In this document: piece after piece, positions 20,798 through 33,781 of the stretch
Layout: the number at the start of each line of letters is the position of its first letter
How positions within the stretch are numbered: the first letter of the stretch is position 1
From: Arachis hypogaea
Lineage: Eukaryota > Streptophyta > Magnoliopsida > Fabales > Fabaceae
Assembly (NCBI RefSeq): GCF_003086295.3
Contig: NC_092048.1
Location: 72,644,841-72,708,840, forward strand
Direction of reading: 5' to 3'
DNA: 64,000 bases
Translations under genes and position numbers: made by a program
Notes under the pieces: model-generated
What the model was told of the DNA's origin: nothing
The model's input: only the letters and a program-made list of their open reading frames with translations
Databases searched by the model: none

Positions 20798-21570
20798 TGA
20801 TGACAGGTCATCTTATGCTAGTTTTACTAGCAATTTTCATTTGTTTCATTAGGTTTCATGCACTTTCTTAAACAATAAGTAAGTGATTGGAGTGGAATTT
20901 CATGTTTATCTTGATTCAATCAAACATCATTAATTTTATACAAAATCATGAGATTTATGCAAGAATTAGATGATTATTATGAATGATGCAAAACCTTATG
21001 ATTTTGGATAGACTTTGATTGCATGTTTGGTTGATTTTAGGTGGAAAATGAAAAGAAAAAGAGGCAGTGCAGAGTAATGATGTGCTCAAATAGAGAACGC
21101 CACGCTCTCAATCAACGCGCATGCGTGAAGGACACTTACGCGTTGGGCAACAATTTTTGAAGACCCACGCGTACGCGTGCATGACGCGTATGCGTGGATG
21201 TAATTAGCGCTCATTTGCAAAGAGAGCGCTACGTTATCTGAGTGAGTGTTTTCGAGCAAATTCAAATTTGGAATTGAAGTTTTGCAACTGATGCGCACGC
21301 GTCGATGAAGCAACTAGGATGAAGCATGCAAACGCATGGGTGGCGCGAAAGCTTGGAATCAACATTTTGCCATCCATGCGCACGCGCAAGGGATGCACAC
21401 GCGTGGGGAGCGTTCATGGCGCGAACGTAATTCTCGTTTAAAGAATGCTATCAGGGACGCGCACGTGTGGATGTTACGCGCAAGCATGATGGAGGCTGAA
21501 GATGGCAGTGACTCGCACGCGTATATGACGCGTACGCATCGATGTGCAAAAATGCAAAGGGACGCATGGG
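20798..21570 (+). repeat. Partial LTR H, interrupted by element C
   Basis: It starts TGATGACAGGTCATCTTATG after CAGA, a start diverged from LTRs A, C and D. It carries CACGCGTACGCGTG-type words at 21110-21540. At 21571 a new LTR start (TGATGACATATCATC) begins, so only the 5' part of LTR H is present here. No TATA or PBS is seen before the interruption. Confidence 0.6.
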
Positions 21571-22963
21571 TGATGACATATCATCATGTCATGTTTTTCT
21601 ATGCTTTTTCATACAAGAAAGTGATGATTAGTGCTTATATATTTAATGCTTTTGTGCTTAAATGGTATATTTCTTTGATCTTTTGATTTTATAAACTTTG
21701 TAGGAAATAAGAAGAAAAAGAAGCAAAAAAGCACAAAATAAGCTAAAAAGGAGAAAAGAGAATTTTGGGGCATATTTTGGAGTTTAGGCACACTTTGGAG
21801 CCTTAGGCCACGCTTTAAAAGCGTGGCCCATGACTAAATCAAGAAAGCGTGCTCTGTTTTCAAAATCAGCGCTCAGCTGCAAAGAGAGTGCTAAGTTAAC
21901 TAAGCCAGCATTTTCGGGCAAGTTAAAATTTGGAGGTAAAGTTTTGCAAACGACGCGCACGCGTGCTTGACGCGCACTCGTTGATGGTGCACCTGGGACA
22001 AAGCACGCGCACGCGTGGCTGGCGGTGAAGCATGGAATTGACATTTTTGCCACCCACGCGCACGCGTACATGATGCGCATGCGTGGGGCAGCGTTCATTA
22101 AGCAAATGTAGCGCTCATTAAGAGAACGCTGCAAAGGACGCGTACGCGTCGATGGGCGAAAATGCAAAAGCACGCGCAAGTGTGAGGAATGCGTATGCGT
22201 GGTTGCCCGAACGCTCCGTTCTCTAAATGAACGCTACGCTCTGCTGGAAGCTGCAACTCTGGCTCAATTTATTTCAATTCAAGCCCATTGAAGCCCCAAA
22301 GCAAGCAGAGTCCAATTGACATCACTCAAAGGCACAAGGATCATCTAGAATAGGAATTTTGCATTTAATTGTAATTTATTTTCAATTTGAATTTCATTTA
22401 GTAGTTTAGGAAGCCTATATAAAGGCATGAGTTTCATTTTAGAAAAGGAGGAGCGCTAGTAGGCTGCAGTAGTAGTAGGCAGCAGTAGGAGTAGGAGTAG
22501 GAGTAGAATAGAAGGCTTTCTTTGATACACTTTTATTTTTCAGTGTTGAATTCAGTTTTATTTCAATGAAAGTTTCAATTTCTGCAATTCTCTTCTGGAA
22601 ATTTACATTCTGCAACTTTACATTTGAGCTTGTTGTGATCTGAATTTACTTTTCGTGCAATTTAAATCTTCTACAATTGTTATAAGTTCTGGTCTGCTGC
22701 TTTCTTTAATTTCCCTGCACCCAATTCCCTTTACATTTGATGCAATTTACTTTTCTTGCCATTTAAGTTAATGTCACTTTACTTTCTATTGATCAATTCT
22801 CACTTAATTCACCACTGTTAGCTTGACTAAACTAATCACCTCACTAAAGTTGCTTGATCCATCAATCCCTGTGGGATCGACCTCACTCTTGTGAGTTATT
22901 ACTACTTGATGCGACCCGGTACACTTGCCGGTGAGTTTGTGTGGAATCATTTTTCCCTCATCA
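21571..22963 (+). repeat. LTR C (5' LTR of element C)
   Basis: It runs from TGATGACATATCATC to TTTCCCTCATCA. GACGCGCACGCGTG-type words lie at 21950-22200, TATA region GCCTATATAAAGGC at about 22414-22427, and the conserved 3' tail CGACCCGGTACACTTGCCGG near 22912. The spacer AGTTTT and PBS TGGCGACGTTGCCGGGGA (22970-22987, one mismatch to tRNA-Asp) follow. Confidence 0.8.
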
Positions 22964-23170
22964 AGTTTTTGGCGACGTTGCCGGGGATTGATATAGATCG
23001 ACAATGATTAAGTGGGTGAGAAGTCTAGATTAAGCATTTCCTTTGTTTTTGTTCTTTTAATTTTCTGTTTTGAGATGATACCAAGGTGTTTGAGTTATTG
23101 CCTCACTAAGAAATTCTCATCTGTGACATGAATTTCAATTATCATTGGTGATGTGTTTTACAAAATTCAA

Positions 23171-24174
23171 ATGGAGTTCAACTCATCTTATGATCAAACA
23201 AATTTTATAGGATATTACCCACCATCACCAAATGACTATTCTAATGGTGGCTAGGAATATCACCAAGAAATCACATATTCTGAACAACCCAATCAATAGG
23301 GATATATTTCAGAACCACAAGATGAGCAAGAGAATCATATGGGATATTACCCACCATCACAAAATGATTCAAGTCATTATCCTAATGATGGATGGGAATA
23401 TCACCAAGAATTTACAGATTTTGAGCAACCCAATCAATGGGGATATGCTTCAGAAAATGATCAAGACAATTTCATGAGATATTTCCCACCACTACAAGAT
23501 GATTTAAGTCATTATCCTTATGGTGACTGGGAATATCAACAAGGAATGAGAGTGTATGAACAATCAAGTGAAATGAACTACTTCCCACCACTACAAGATG
23601 ATTTAAGTCATTATCCTTATGGTGACTGGGAATATCAACAAGGAATGAGAGTGTATGAACAATCAAGTGAAATGAACTACTTCTCAGAGCCACAAAGTGA
23701 CTCAAACTATTATGACACGCACACAAATGATGGTTGGGAAGGGAATAGCAATGATTCACATTCTAATCATTCAAAGGCATTATCACTTGATTATGCTGTC
23801 AGTGACGAATTCAACAATCACTCAAGTTGTGGGTGGGAGGATCAAAACCAAACAGCATTTAATAGTTCATACTCCACTCATCAAGAGACATCATCACTGG
23901 AGTGGGCTTTCAATAAATTCATGCAAGATTGTTCCCCAATGCCACAAGATGATCCATACTTTGATGAATTCAACAATTCTTCAAGTCGTGCTTGGGAGGA
24001 TCAAAATCAGAGAGAACTCAATGTGTCATACTCCATTAATCAAGAGCCATCATCACTTGAGCAAACCTTCAACTCATTTATGCAAAGTTGTCCAACTTCA
24101 CCTCCCTGTTTTTCATTTGAAAATCCTTCATCACTTGACTATACCTCAACACAAAGCTTCCTACAAGATCCATA
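23171..24174 (+). pseudogene. ORF1 of element C (MEFNSS family), broken
   Basis: This is a homologue of the 18069-19265 protein, starting MEFNSSYDQTNF at 23171. Early in-frame stops change WEYHQE to stop-EYHQE (near 23252) and QWGY to Q-stop-GY (near 23297). After that the frame is open to 24174, where LTR D is inserted. It contains a perfect-looking 99-bp tandem duplication (23482-23679, 33 codons, core FPPLQDDLSHYPYGDWEYQQ). The coiled-coil and membrane-helix part lies beyond the insertion and is not in the window. Confidence 0.7.
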
Positions 24175-26270
24175 TGATGACATGTCACCATGTCATGTTT
24201 TTCTGTGCTTTTTCATACAAGAAATTGATGAATTGTGCTTGAATAATGAATGCTTTTGTACTTAAATGGTATATTTTCTTGATCTTTTAATTTTATAAAT
24301 TTTGTAGGAGATAAGAAGAAAAAGAAGCAAAAAGCACAAAATAAGCTAAAAAGGAGAAAAAAGAGCTTTGGGGCACACTTTGAAGTTGGAGCACACTTTG
24401 GAGGCTTAGGCCACGCTTTTAAAAGCGTGGCCCATGACCAAATTAAAGGAAATTAGCAATCAGCACACAAAGCTCCGCTCTTGCCAAGAGCGGAGCATTA
24501 TCGTGATGCAATTTCAACTTGGAAGCAAGAATTTTCACCAAGTTAAGCTTGGGCACTCACAACATGACTATGCCTTCTTCAAAGGGCTATAACTTGAGCT
24601 ACAGACATTCAATTGATGTGCTTCCAGTTGCATTGGAAAGCTGACATTCAGAGCTTTCCAACGATATATGGCAATCCATATTTAGCACAAAATTGTGGCA
24701 CGAGTAAAATGCATCTTTAAGGACCAAAAACAAGCAAAAATATACCAAAGTGCAACCACCAAGGTTCGAAGCTGGAACCTCACTCCAAAGCAAAGTAGCG
24801 CTCTACATCATTATTGTGCTCCGCTCTCTTGGAGAGCATTGTCGTGCTATCTCCAAGTAAAATTCAAAGGAAAATGTTTGCTTGTGAAGCCACAAAGATT
24901 TGAACCTGGAACCTCATTCTTGAAGCATTAATGCTATGCTCTCCCCAAGAGAGGAGCGCTACTTTGATGCTTGGACCTTGTCACGCACCAAAATTGACAC
25001 GGCCAGGGACACAAATTGAATGTTGCGCTCTTGTGGAGAGCGGAGCATTGCCCTGGGAGGTGTCCCACACTAAACCAACTTGAACCAAGCTTGACCCATG
25101 CTACAAACCAATTAAACCAAGGCCAACCAAACCATCTCTCTTCAAATCCAAAGCAAGCAAAGCCCACATCATCACTCAAAGGTACAAGAACAAGCTAGAA
25201 TTAGGATTTTTATTTAATTTGTTTTTCATTTCAATTTCATTTTATTTTGTAAAAAGCCTATATAAAGGCATCATTCTCATTTTCAAGAGGGGAGCAGCTC
25301 CATTAGAGAGCATAGAAGCTAGCTCTACTAGAGAGCACTAGGGGGAATTGCGATTGAGAGCTGAGTTCTCTCCTCCTTGTTCTTGCTTTTGCACTCTTTA
25401 CTTCTTGTCTTGGATCTTGGGTGAAGAATTGAAGAAATTCTGTTTCAATCTCACCTTGAGATCTCTTGTTTATTTTTCTGCATAACTTTAGAAATTGTGA
25501 TTTGAATTCAAATTCTGTTTACTGCCTTCTTCTACTTCTTTTGCACTTTACTACTCCATTTTCTTTTGCAATTGTTCTTGGGTGGATCAAGGAAGGATTT
25601 GAGATCTAGACTTGTTTTATAGTCTCATCCAACCCCTGAGATCTTTAATTTCCCTTGAGCTATTGTAGAGCTACATTTTGCTTTCTGTTTGGTTTCTCAA
25701 GTAATTCATCTTCTCTTGTTTAGATCTGTTGCATTTTAATTCATCCTTTACTTCTCTGTTTAATGCTATTTTACTTTATCTTGTTTAATTTTTGCAATTC
25801 CAGCACTAAATTCAATTTACTTTCAAGTAATTTAATTCTTCTGCACTTGTTTGGCATTTTACATTTCTGTTCAGGATTTGATTTACTTTTTCAGCAAGTT
25901 TAATTCTCTGCAGTTGCTTTAAGCCTTAATCTATTACTTTCTTTAAATTCCCTGCACCCAACCCCCTCTACTTTTCATGCAATTTACTTTTCTTGCTCTT
26001 TAAGATTTTGTCAATTTACTTTTCTTGCACTTTAAGTTTCTGCAATTTTACTTCCTGCACTTTAAATTCTCTTGTTATTTACTTTCTGCTGCATCAATTA
26101 TCACCCACCAATGTTAGCTTGACTAAACTAATCACCCACTAAAGTTGCTTGATCCATCAATCCTTGTGGGATCGACCTCACTCTAAGTAAGTTTTACTAC
26201 TTGATGCGACCCGGTATACTTGCCGGTGAGTTTTAAGTGTTTGGAATTCGTCTTCCTAAAATATCCATCA
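24175..26270 (+). repeat. LTR D (5' LTR of element D), inserted in ORF1 of element C
   Basis: It runs from TGATGACATGTCACCATG to AAATATCCATCA. The left flank is CCATA. It carries the GACATTC-loop hairpin (24633-24661), AGAGCGGAGC-type words at 24470-25050 and a TATA region GCCTATATAAAGGC near 25256-25269. The PBS TGGCGTTGTTCCCAGGGA at 26277-26294 has several mismatches. A 15570-type 5' start and a 3' end like LTRs A and C place it in the same family. Confidence 0.8.
24633..24661 (+). other. U3/R stem-loop of LTR D
   Basis: TTGGAAAGCT pairs perfectly with AGCTTTCCAA around the loop GACATTCAG, a 10-bp stem. It is the best-formed member of the class found in LTRs E, G and the FIDEL-like LTRs. 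Confidence 0.65.
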
Positions 26271-26468
26271 AGTTTTTGGCGTTGTTCCCAGGGATTGATT
26301 AGATCAACAATGATTAAGTGGGTGAGAAGTCTAGATCAGGCATTTTTTTTTGTTTTTGTTCTCTGTTCTAAATTGAAATCAAGGTGTTTGAGTTATTGCC
26401 TCACTCAGAAGTTATTCTCTAAGACATGAACTTCAATTTTCATTGGTGTTGTGTTTTACAAAATTCAA

Positions 26469-27190
26469 ATGGAGTTCAACTCATCTTGTGATCAAACAAA
26501 TTTTCTGGGATATCACCCACCATCACAAATCTCTAATAGTGGCTGGGAATATCACCAAGAATTTACAGATTCTAAGCACTCCAATCCATGGAGATGCGCT
26601 TCAGAGCCACAAGATGAACAAGATAATCATATGGGATATTTCTCACCACCACAAAATGATTCAAGTCATTATGGTGGTTGGGAATATCACCAAGAATTGA
26701 AAGAATATGAACATTTCCCGGAGCCACAAAGTGACTCATACTGTGAAGGCACGTACACAAATGATGGCTGGAAAGGGAAATGCAATGATCCACATTCTAA
26801 TTATTCAAGGACATTATCACTTGATCGTGTTGCCAGAGCATACTTGGAAAATTCTTCATCACTTGACTATGCATCAACACAAAATCCATCCCAAGACTCA
26901 CAACCAACACAAACTTCCACGAGCCAAAGACTCTCAATGCTTGAGTCCAGGTTCAACAGACTTGTGGAGAAACAACAACAATCCTGGAGAGAACAAGAAA
27001 TCCTTTCTCAGGAGACGGATGAGCAATTAGAGGACACAGAGAAACGCTTAGAACTACTAAGCAAGGAAAATAAAGACCAATTGATGGATGTGAAGGATAA
27101 AGTGGAAGAGCAAGATGAGGAGGCTACTGCATCAAGTGAACATTCAATGAAGAATGAGGTGGTTGAAAATGAAACTACACTTGAAGTGAC
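26469..27190 (+). pseudogene. ORF1 of element D (MEFNSS family), 5' part, split by the 36.5-kb insertion
   Basis: It starts MEFNSSCDQTNF at 26469 and is open to the insertion point. The same Y/Q/W-rich repeats (HPPSQISNSGWEYHQEF, then YFSPPQNDSSHYGGWEYHQ) are followed by a charged helix (SMLESRFNRLVEKQQQSW). The FIDEL-like dimer enters after GTGAC (27186-27190). The same GTGAC reappears at 63732, and the frame carries on there without a stop to the window end. It was therefore an intact gene before the insertion. Confidence 0.75.
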
Positions 27191-28725
27191 TGGTGCACGA
27201 AATTACAATCACACTTTTGCAACTCCGCACAACTAACCAGCAAGTGCACTGGGTCGTCCAAGTAATACCTTACGTGAGTAAGGGTTGATCCCACGGAGAT
27301 TGTCGGCTTGAAGCAAGCTATGATTATCTTGTAACTCTTAGTCAGGATATCAATAATTCTCAGATTTAATTGTAAAAAGTAAAAGAATATGAAATAAATA
27401 CTTGTTATGCAGTAATGAAGAACAGGTTGAGGCTTTGGAGATGCTTTGTATTCTGAATCTCTACTTTCCTACTATCTTCTTCTTCATGCACGCAAGGCTC
27501 CTTCCATGACAAGCTTTATGTTGGGCATCACCGTTGTCAATGGCTACTTCCCGTCCTCTCAGTGAAAATGTTCCAAATGCGCTGTCACCGCATGGCTAAT
27601 CATTTGTCGGTTCTCGATCATGTCGGAATAGGATCCATTGATCCTTTTGCATCTGTCATTACGCCCAACACTCGCGAGTTTGAAGCTCGTCACAGTCATC
27701 CCTTCCCAGATCCTACTCAGAATACCATAGACAAGGTTTAGACGTTCTGGATCTCAGGAATGGCCGCCAATAATTCTAGCTTATACCACGAAGACTCTGA
27801 TCTGAATCATGAGGCTAAGAGATATGCATTCAATCTAAGGTAGAACGGAGGTGGTTGTCAAGCACGCGTTCATAGGTGAGAATGATGATGAGTGTCACGG
27901 ATCATCACATTCATCAGGTTGAAGTGCGAATGAATATCTTAGAATAAAAGCAAGCGTGATAGAATGGAAAACAGTAGTAATTGCATTAATTCATGAAGAA
28001 TAGCAGAGCCCCTCACCCCCAACAATGGGGTTTAGAGACTCGTGCCATAGAGAATACAATATGAAATGTGTAAAGTGTCATGAGGTACAAGATGAATCAC
28101 TAAAAGTAGTTTTTATAGTAAACTGGTGACCTAGGGTTACAGAAAATGAGTAAGCTAGGGTGTTTAGTGTAAAAATCCACTTCCGGGCCCCACTTGGTGC
28201 GTGCTTAGGCTGAGCATTGAAGCTTTCATGTGTAGAGATTTTTCTTGGAGTTAAACGCCAGATTTTGTGCCAGTTTGGGCGTTAAACTCCAGCTTTTGTG
28301 CCAGTTCTGGAGTTAAACGCCAGATTTCTTGAGCTGACTTAGAACGCCTGTTTGGGCCATCAAATCTCAGGCAAAGTATAAACTATTATATATTTCTGGA
28401 AAGCCCAGGATGTCTACTTTCCAACGCAATTGACAGCGTGCCAATTGGGCTTCTATAGCTCCATAAAATCCACTTCGATTGCAGGGAGGTCAGAATCCAA
28501 CAGCATCTGCAGTCCTTTTTCAGCCTCTGAATCAGATTTTTGCTCAGGTCCCTCAATTTCAGCCAGAAAATACCTGAAATCACAGAAAAATATACAAACT
28601 CATAGTAAAGTCCAGAAAAATAATTTTTATTTAAAAACTAATAAAAACATAATAAAAACTAACTAAAATATACTAAAAACATACTAAAAACAATGCCAAA
28701 AAGCGTATAAATTATCCGCTCATCA
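27191..28725 (-). repeat. Outer LTR a (3' LTR of the dimer)
   Basis: The plus strand runs TGGTGCACGAAATTACAATC ... CCGCTCATCA. The element strand starts TGATGAGCGGATAATTTATA. TATA-like CTATAAAAAC on the minus strand lies at about 28109-28118. The GACATCC-loop hairpin lies at 28396-28424. GGCGTTAAAC words lie at 28255-28340. Confidence 0.9.
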
Positions 28726-28763
28726 CAACACCAAACTTAAATTGTTGCTTGTTCCCAAGCAAC
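28726..28763 (-). promoter_or_regulatory. Hairpin plus polypurine tract of internal 1
   Basis: On the minus strand a perfect 8-bp stem GTTGCTTG-GGAA-CAAGCAAC (28763-28744) is followed by AATTTAAGTTTGGTGTTG and then directly by the LTR start at 28725. The purine-rich run is the expected plus-strand primer. The loop is a purine tetraloop, as in the cassettes of elements F and 3. Confidence 0.75.
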
Positions 28764-29649
28764 TAAAAATCAAATAGGATAAAAAGAAGAGAATATACAA
28801 TGAATTCCAAAAACATCTATGAAGATCAGTATTAATTAGATGAGCGGGGCTTTTAGCTTTTTGCCTCTGAATAGTTTTGGCATCTCACTTTATCCTTTGA
28901 AGTTCAGAATGACTGGCTTCTATAGGAACTCAGAATCCAGATAGTGTTATTGATTCTCCTAGTTAAGTATGTTAATTCTTGAACACAGCTACTTTATGAG
29001 TCTTGGCCGTGACCCTAAGCATTTTGTTTTCCAGTATTACCACCGGATACATAAATGCCACAGACACATAACTGGTGAACCTTTTCAGATTGTGACTCAG
29101 CTTTGCTAGAGTCCCCAATTAGAGGTGTCCAGAGCTCTTAAGCACACTCTTTTTGCTTTGGACCACGACTTTAACCGCTCAGTCTCAAGTTTTCACTTGA
29201 CACCTTCACGCCACAAGCACATGGTTAGAGACAGCTTGGTTTAGCCGCTTAGGCCAGGATTTTATTCCTGTGGGCCCTCCTATCCACTGATGCTCAAAGC
29301 CTTGGATCCTTTTTATTACCCTTGCCTTTTGGTTTAAAGGGCTATTGGCTTTTTCTGCTTGCTCCCTCTCTTTTTTTTTGCAAGCTTTCTATTCACTGCT
29401 TTTTCTTGCTTCAAGAATCAATTTTATGATTTTTCAGATCATCAAATAACATTTCTCCTTTTTCATCATTCTTTCAAGAGCCAACAATTTTAACATTCAT
29501 AAACAACAAATTCAAAAGTATGCACTGTTCAAGCATTCATTCAGAAAACAAGAGTATTACCACCACATCAAAATAATTAAACTGTTTTAAAATTCGAAAT
29601 TCATGTACTTCTTTTTCTTTTTCAATTAAGAACATTTTTTTTTCATTTA
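28764..29649 (-). other. 3' untranslated region of internal 1
   Basis: No coding potential. The sequence is nearly identical to 44659-45571 of internal 2, which serves as the reference for the solo-LTR insertion at 29655. Confidence 0.65.
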
Positions 29650-30469
29650 ATAAATGTAACAACCCTAGTTTTTGAAAATCAAATAATTAGTTATTTGTGA
29701 TTTATTATATTTGTTGATAACTTTATTTTAAGAAAATTATTTTACTAAAGGTATTAATACATTTTCATGATAATTGAAGTTTAAATTAATTAGAATTTTT
29801 ATATAATCTTTATTAGATATTTGGTATAATTGAAATTATAATTTTGGTAATTGAAAAATAAGAAAGAATTGTATAATTTAATTTAAATAAATTCTATTTT
29901 GAATGAATTATGTTATTAATTTGAACTCATAGGAATTAATTTACTAGAAATGATTAAATTAATTTTTATAAACACTTTATGTTTAAGTCAATTAATATTT
30001 ATGTACCATTTTTATTATAATTAATTATTTTATAAATTGAAATTAAAGTTTCGGAGATAGAAAAATAATAGAGATTTATATAATTTAATCTAGAAAATTG
30101 ATATTTGAATTTAAATTGTACTTTACAAAATATAATTAACATGTTCATTTTATATTTTAAATTAAAAATAATTGATTGAACTTAGCAATATGTTGATAAA
30201 TAATGTTCCTAAATATTTTTTAACAGAGTATATTTGATTCTAAAATTACTCTACTATTTAATTTTATCAAAATATCTATTCATAACTATCCATATTCTTT
30301 TATAAAATCCTAATTCCTAAACCTAAATTCCCAAATTGAATCAGAAACCCTAATTCCCAAATTGAGGAACCCTAACCCTAGCTTCCCTTTGCCTCAGCCG
30401 CACCCCACCACTTTCCTTCCCTAAACGTAAATATCACACACACACTCAACAGAGAGAAAGGATAGAAGA

Positions 30470-30970
30470 GAAGAGGGAGCCGTCGCACTCCACCGTTCAA
30501 CCTCGTCCCGCCGCGCTTCCATGGTCGCCATTGCTGCGAGCTCGCCACCGCCGAGGAGAAGCTGCCGTCGCGCCTTGCTGCGCCATCACCACCGTTCCAT
30601 GGAGCCGCCGCCGTCATCCACGCGTTGTTGAGGGAAGTCCGAGACGAAGATGAGGGAGATGCCGTCGCCACCGCCGCCGTCCTTGTCGCCGTTTGTGGAG
30701 CAGCGAGGAGTGTCGTTGTCGAGGCCATGCCGTTCGTCACTGCCCAGTCGCTGTTCTGCCTTCCGTGAAGCCTGTTCTGTCGCCTGAGAACCACCACGAA
30801 GAGGAGAGAGCTCGTGCGCGAAAGGTAACGCCGCTGTGCCTCCGTCGCGCCTCCATCACCATCGAACTGCCTTGCGGTTTCTAGCCCCGTCGCGTCTGGT
30901 CGCCGTCGATGGAAGTCGTTGCCGTCGCCGAACCACCGCGCCGCCGTAGCCGTCACCGGGAAGGTTGTTG
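30470..30970 (+). other. GC-rich CCGCCG/CGTCGC block within the solo LTR
   Basis: This is a sharp GC island in an AT-rich LTR, rich in CGCCG, CGTCGC and CACCACC. Frames are open on both strands (for example 30378-30956 minus), but their Ala/Arg/Thr-rich products match nothing I know. It follows a CACACAC/GAGAGAGA tract, as in a transcribed 5' UTR. It could be the promoter-proximal R region of the LTR or an old captured exon. Confidence 0.4.
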
Positions 30971-33781
30971 GAGCTTGCCAAGGATACTGTTCTGATTCTA
31001 AAGCAATTCATCGGATGTCACTACTCATCATTACCTCCTGTTCTGCCTCTTCCTTTGAATTCTGTGAGTTGCTGGAGCCTCTCCCGCCATCAGAGCTGTT
31101 GTTTGGTTGACGCCGCTGCTGGAGCTACGGTTGCTGTTGCTGTTGCTATTTCTCTGGCCCTACTCTGGCTCCACTCTGAACCGTTACTGCCACTATTTTG
31201 CTGATTCTGAGACCTTTCACCATCATTGGAGCTGCCCAGAATCACAATGGTAGCTGCCAAGAGAGCCGAACGGATGTTAGAACTGCCAATGGAGCTGTTG
31301 GGTTTAGTGATTTCCACGAGTTTCGACTTTGAGGTAGGGGATTTAACGTTTTTAATTTAGAATGCCTACAAAGTTATTTGGATAAGTGCAAATGGTTAAG
31401 AATTTCTTAATTGACATGAATGATTTGAAATGCATTTGAAATTAGTTAGTTGTTGTGATTATTCTGAGCTGTGATTAAATTTAGATGCTGTTGTGAATAA
31501 TGATTAAATTAGTATAGTTTATTAAATTGAAATATGCCGAGTTAATTATTGAAAAGCTGTGGTATGGATAACTGATGAATTGAGTTTTGATTATTGCTGT
31601 GAATGTAATTAGTTTTGTTGTTATGAGAGACTAATTGATAGAAATAAGCTTGGTTTGAGGTTGTGAAATTTGGAGTAAGTTTGATGATGTTTTAGTGCTT
31701 CAATTGGATTATTGAATTCAGGTTAAGGCTGCGAATGTCTTTGGGCTTTGTTATGAGTGTTTGAAGTTGTAATTAATATTGTTTTCTCTGATATGGATGG
31801 AATTGAGTTGAATTATAACTGTAGTTGGTGATTGATTTGATGATTGTGCGTACTGAATGTTGTAAGGGATAGAATAAATGGTGTTGCTTTTGTTGCTAAG
31901 CTTGCTGGTGTGAATTGATGAGTTATTGTGTGTTTGAATGATGATGAGTGTATATGGAAAATTATGCTTGGCATAGTGTAGAAAAGAAAAGGTTTGATGA
32001 TGCTTAAGTACTTGACATCATGTGAATTATTGATTCTGGGTTCTTGGGCTGTGTTGGCAATGAAGACAATTTTGAATAACTGGAAAGAGGTTAAACGTGT
32101 GATTTTGGAAGGGTTATAAGTTCAAATGTGGTTTTTGATAAGTAAGGTTGTTGAAAATGCTTAAGGCAGAATTTCTGCATGCATGACAGTAGAAAGAATC
32201 AATTTCTGGGAGCATCCCAGCTCATATACTTGAATGAAACTATTTTTGCATGAAACTTTACTGTGTTTTGAGCATCTCATAAAAAATTCAGAATTTATTG
32301 ATGAGTATTTTGGGAGAAATGAATTTTTGAAGATTGATGGTTTCTGCAGAAAATTCTGTTTCTTTACTGCAGAAGCACCAACTTCCAACTCACTTAACTT
32401 TCAATTCTGGTAAGTATTTGAGCTGAAACCAACGGCATTTTCAAGCTTCCTGTGTCCACAATCTTCATTTTAAATTTCATGTCAATATCCTATTTAACCA
32501 AGTAGATATGTTGAAAAGAGTATGGATAACTCACTGGATTTTAGAAACCGAACTCTAAAAGGCCTGGCTGTGTTTCTCACTTCATAACTTTTTTATATGA
32601 CTTGGTATTAATCTGGAATTTGATTCAATAAAAAGCTAAAAGAGTCTTGTTTGAGGTCGTGAATTTTGAAAGGCATTGGGTGAAAACTGGATTTTTAAGG
32701 AATTTATCAAACTTACTACTTGCTGCTGTTTTTCTGCATTTTCTTAGGAAACAATAACAGAATTTTAAGAGAGATGGTACAAGTTTTTATTGTGACCAAA
32801 TTACCTCAACACCAAGTTTCTTGGAATACTAGTTTATTGAGTTTAATTTTGAAAGAATCCTATGATAAGTGAAAGTTAGTTACGAATTGATGAGGTGAAA
32901 GTTGAATTGATGGGTTATGTGGAAATTGTGGGTTATGACCGAACTGTTGGCTATTGTAAATTGTGAATTTTCTGATTGATTTGAGAACCTCTTATTTGGT
33001 AGTTGTTGAGGAAAGGGGAAGACTTGTTGAGAAAGAGGGAACCCGTAAGGGTGGTAAAGTCCAAGTTTTAGTGGAGATGCTGTCGAATTTTCATAAAAAT
33101 CTAGATTCTGTTTTAAAATGTGATTTAGAAAAAGATTTGGACTTGAGAGGTTCTACGAATTGGTTCATGATTTATTAAGAAATTGGTGTTTTGAGTTAAA
33201 CTGTTTAATAAAAGTTTATGTTTCCCGATTGATTTAAATATGAAGGGGCCTATGTTTTGAAGTTTGGTTAAAGAAGTACCTTTGGGAGAGTTTCTGATTT
33301 AAGAATGAAAAGAAATTGGGTTTTTTTTTTGGACTTAAACAATTTTGGTTTTGAAACTGGTTCAGAACTCTTGGCTTACATGCTTTGGTTTTGATTTTAA
33401 ATCTTTACTTTAATTTATCTCAACTTAAGCAACTATGATTCCGAGAATTTCTGAAGAGTTTAAGAAATGAAGCAGGTTATTCTTCCCTAAAGTCTTGAGT
33501 CCTTGCCAAGGTTGTTGTTTAATAACTCTTGATTTCAAAGTGATGAAGCGAATAATTTGAAAATGAGTGATTATGAGTCTTTCAGAAGAGATTTTGAATC
33601 TGGCTTGGTTATGAAGTTGTTTGAAAGTATTTGAAAAGAAAATTTACTTAAAAAAAGTGGTTCTTGGCAAGATGTGAACTGAATACATTTGTAATTTGAA
33701 AGTGGGCCAAGAATGATTTTTTTGAAATAAGATTTTGAGTTTGATTGACTGTGGATGTTATTGAGAATATGATGAGGCCTG

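Noticed and set aside
30300..30380. Telomere-like AACCCTAACCCTA
   Set aside because: Only a couple of units within an LTR; not a telomere or interstitial telomeric array.
30378..30956. 192-aa ORF on the minus strand
   Set aside because: Lies in the GC-rich block of the solo LTR, low complexity, open on both strands, no recognisable domain.
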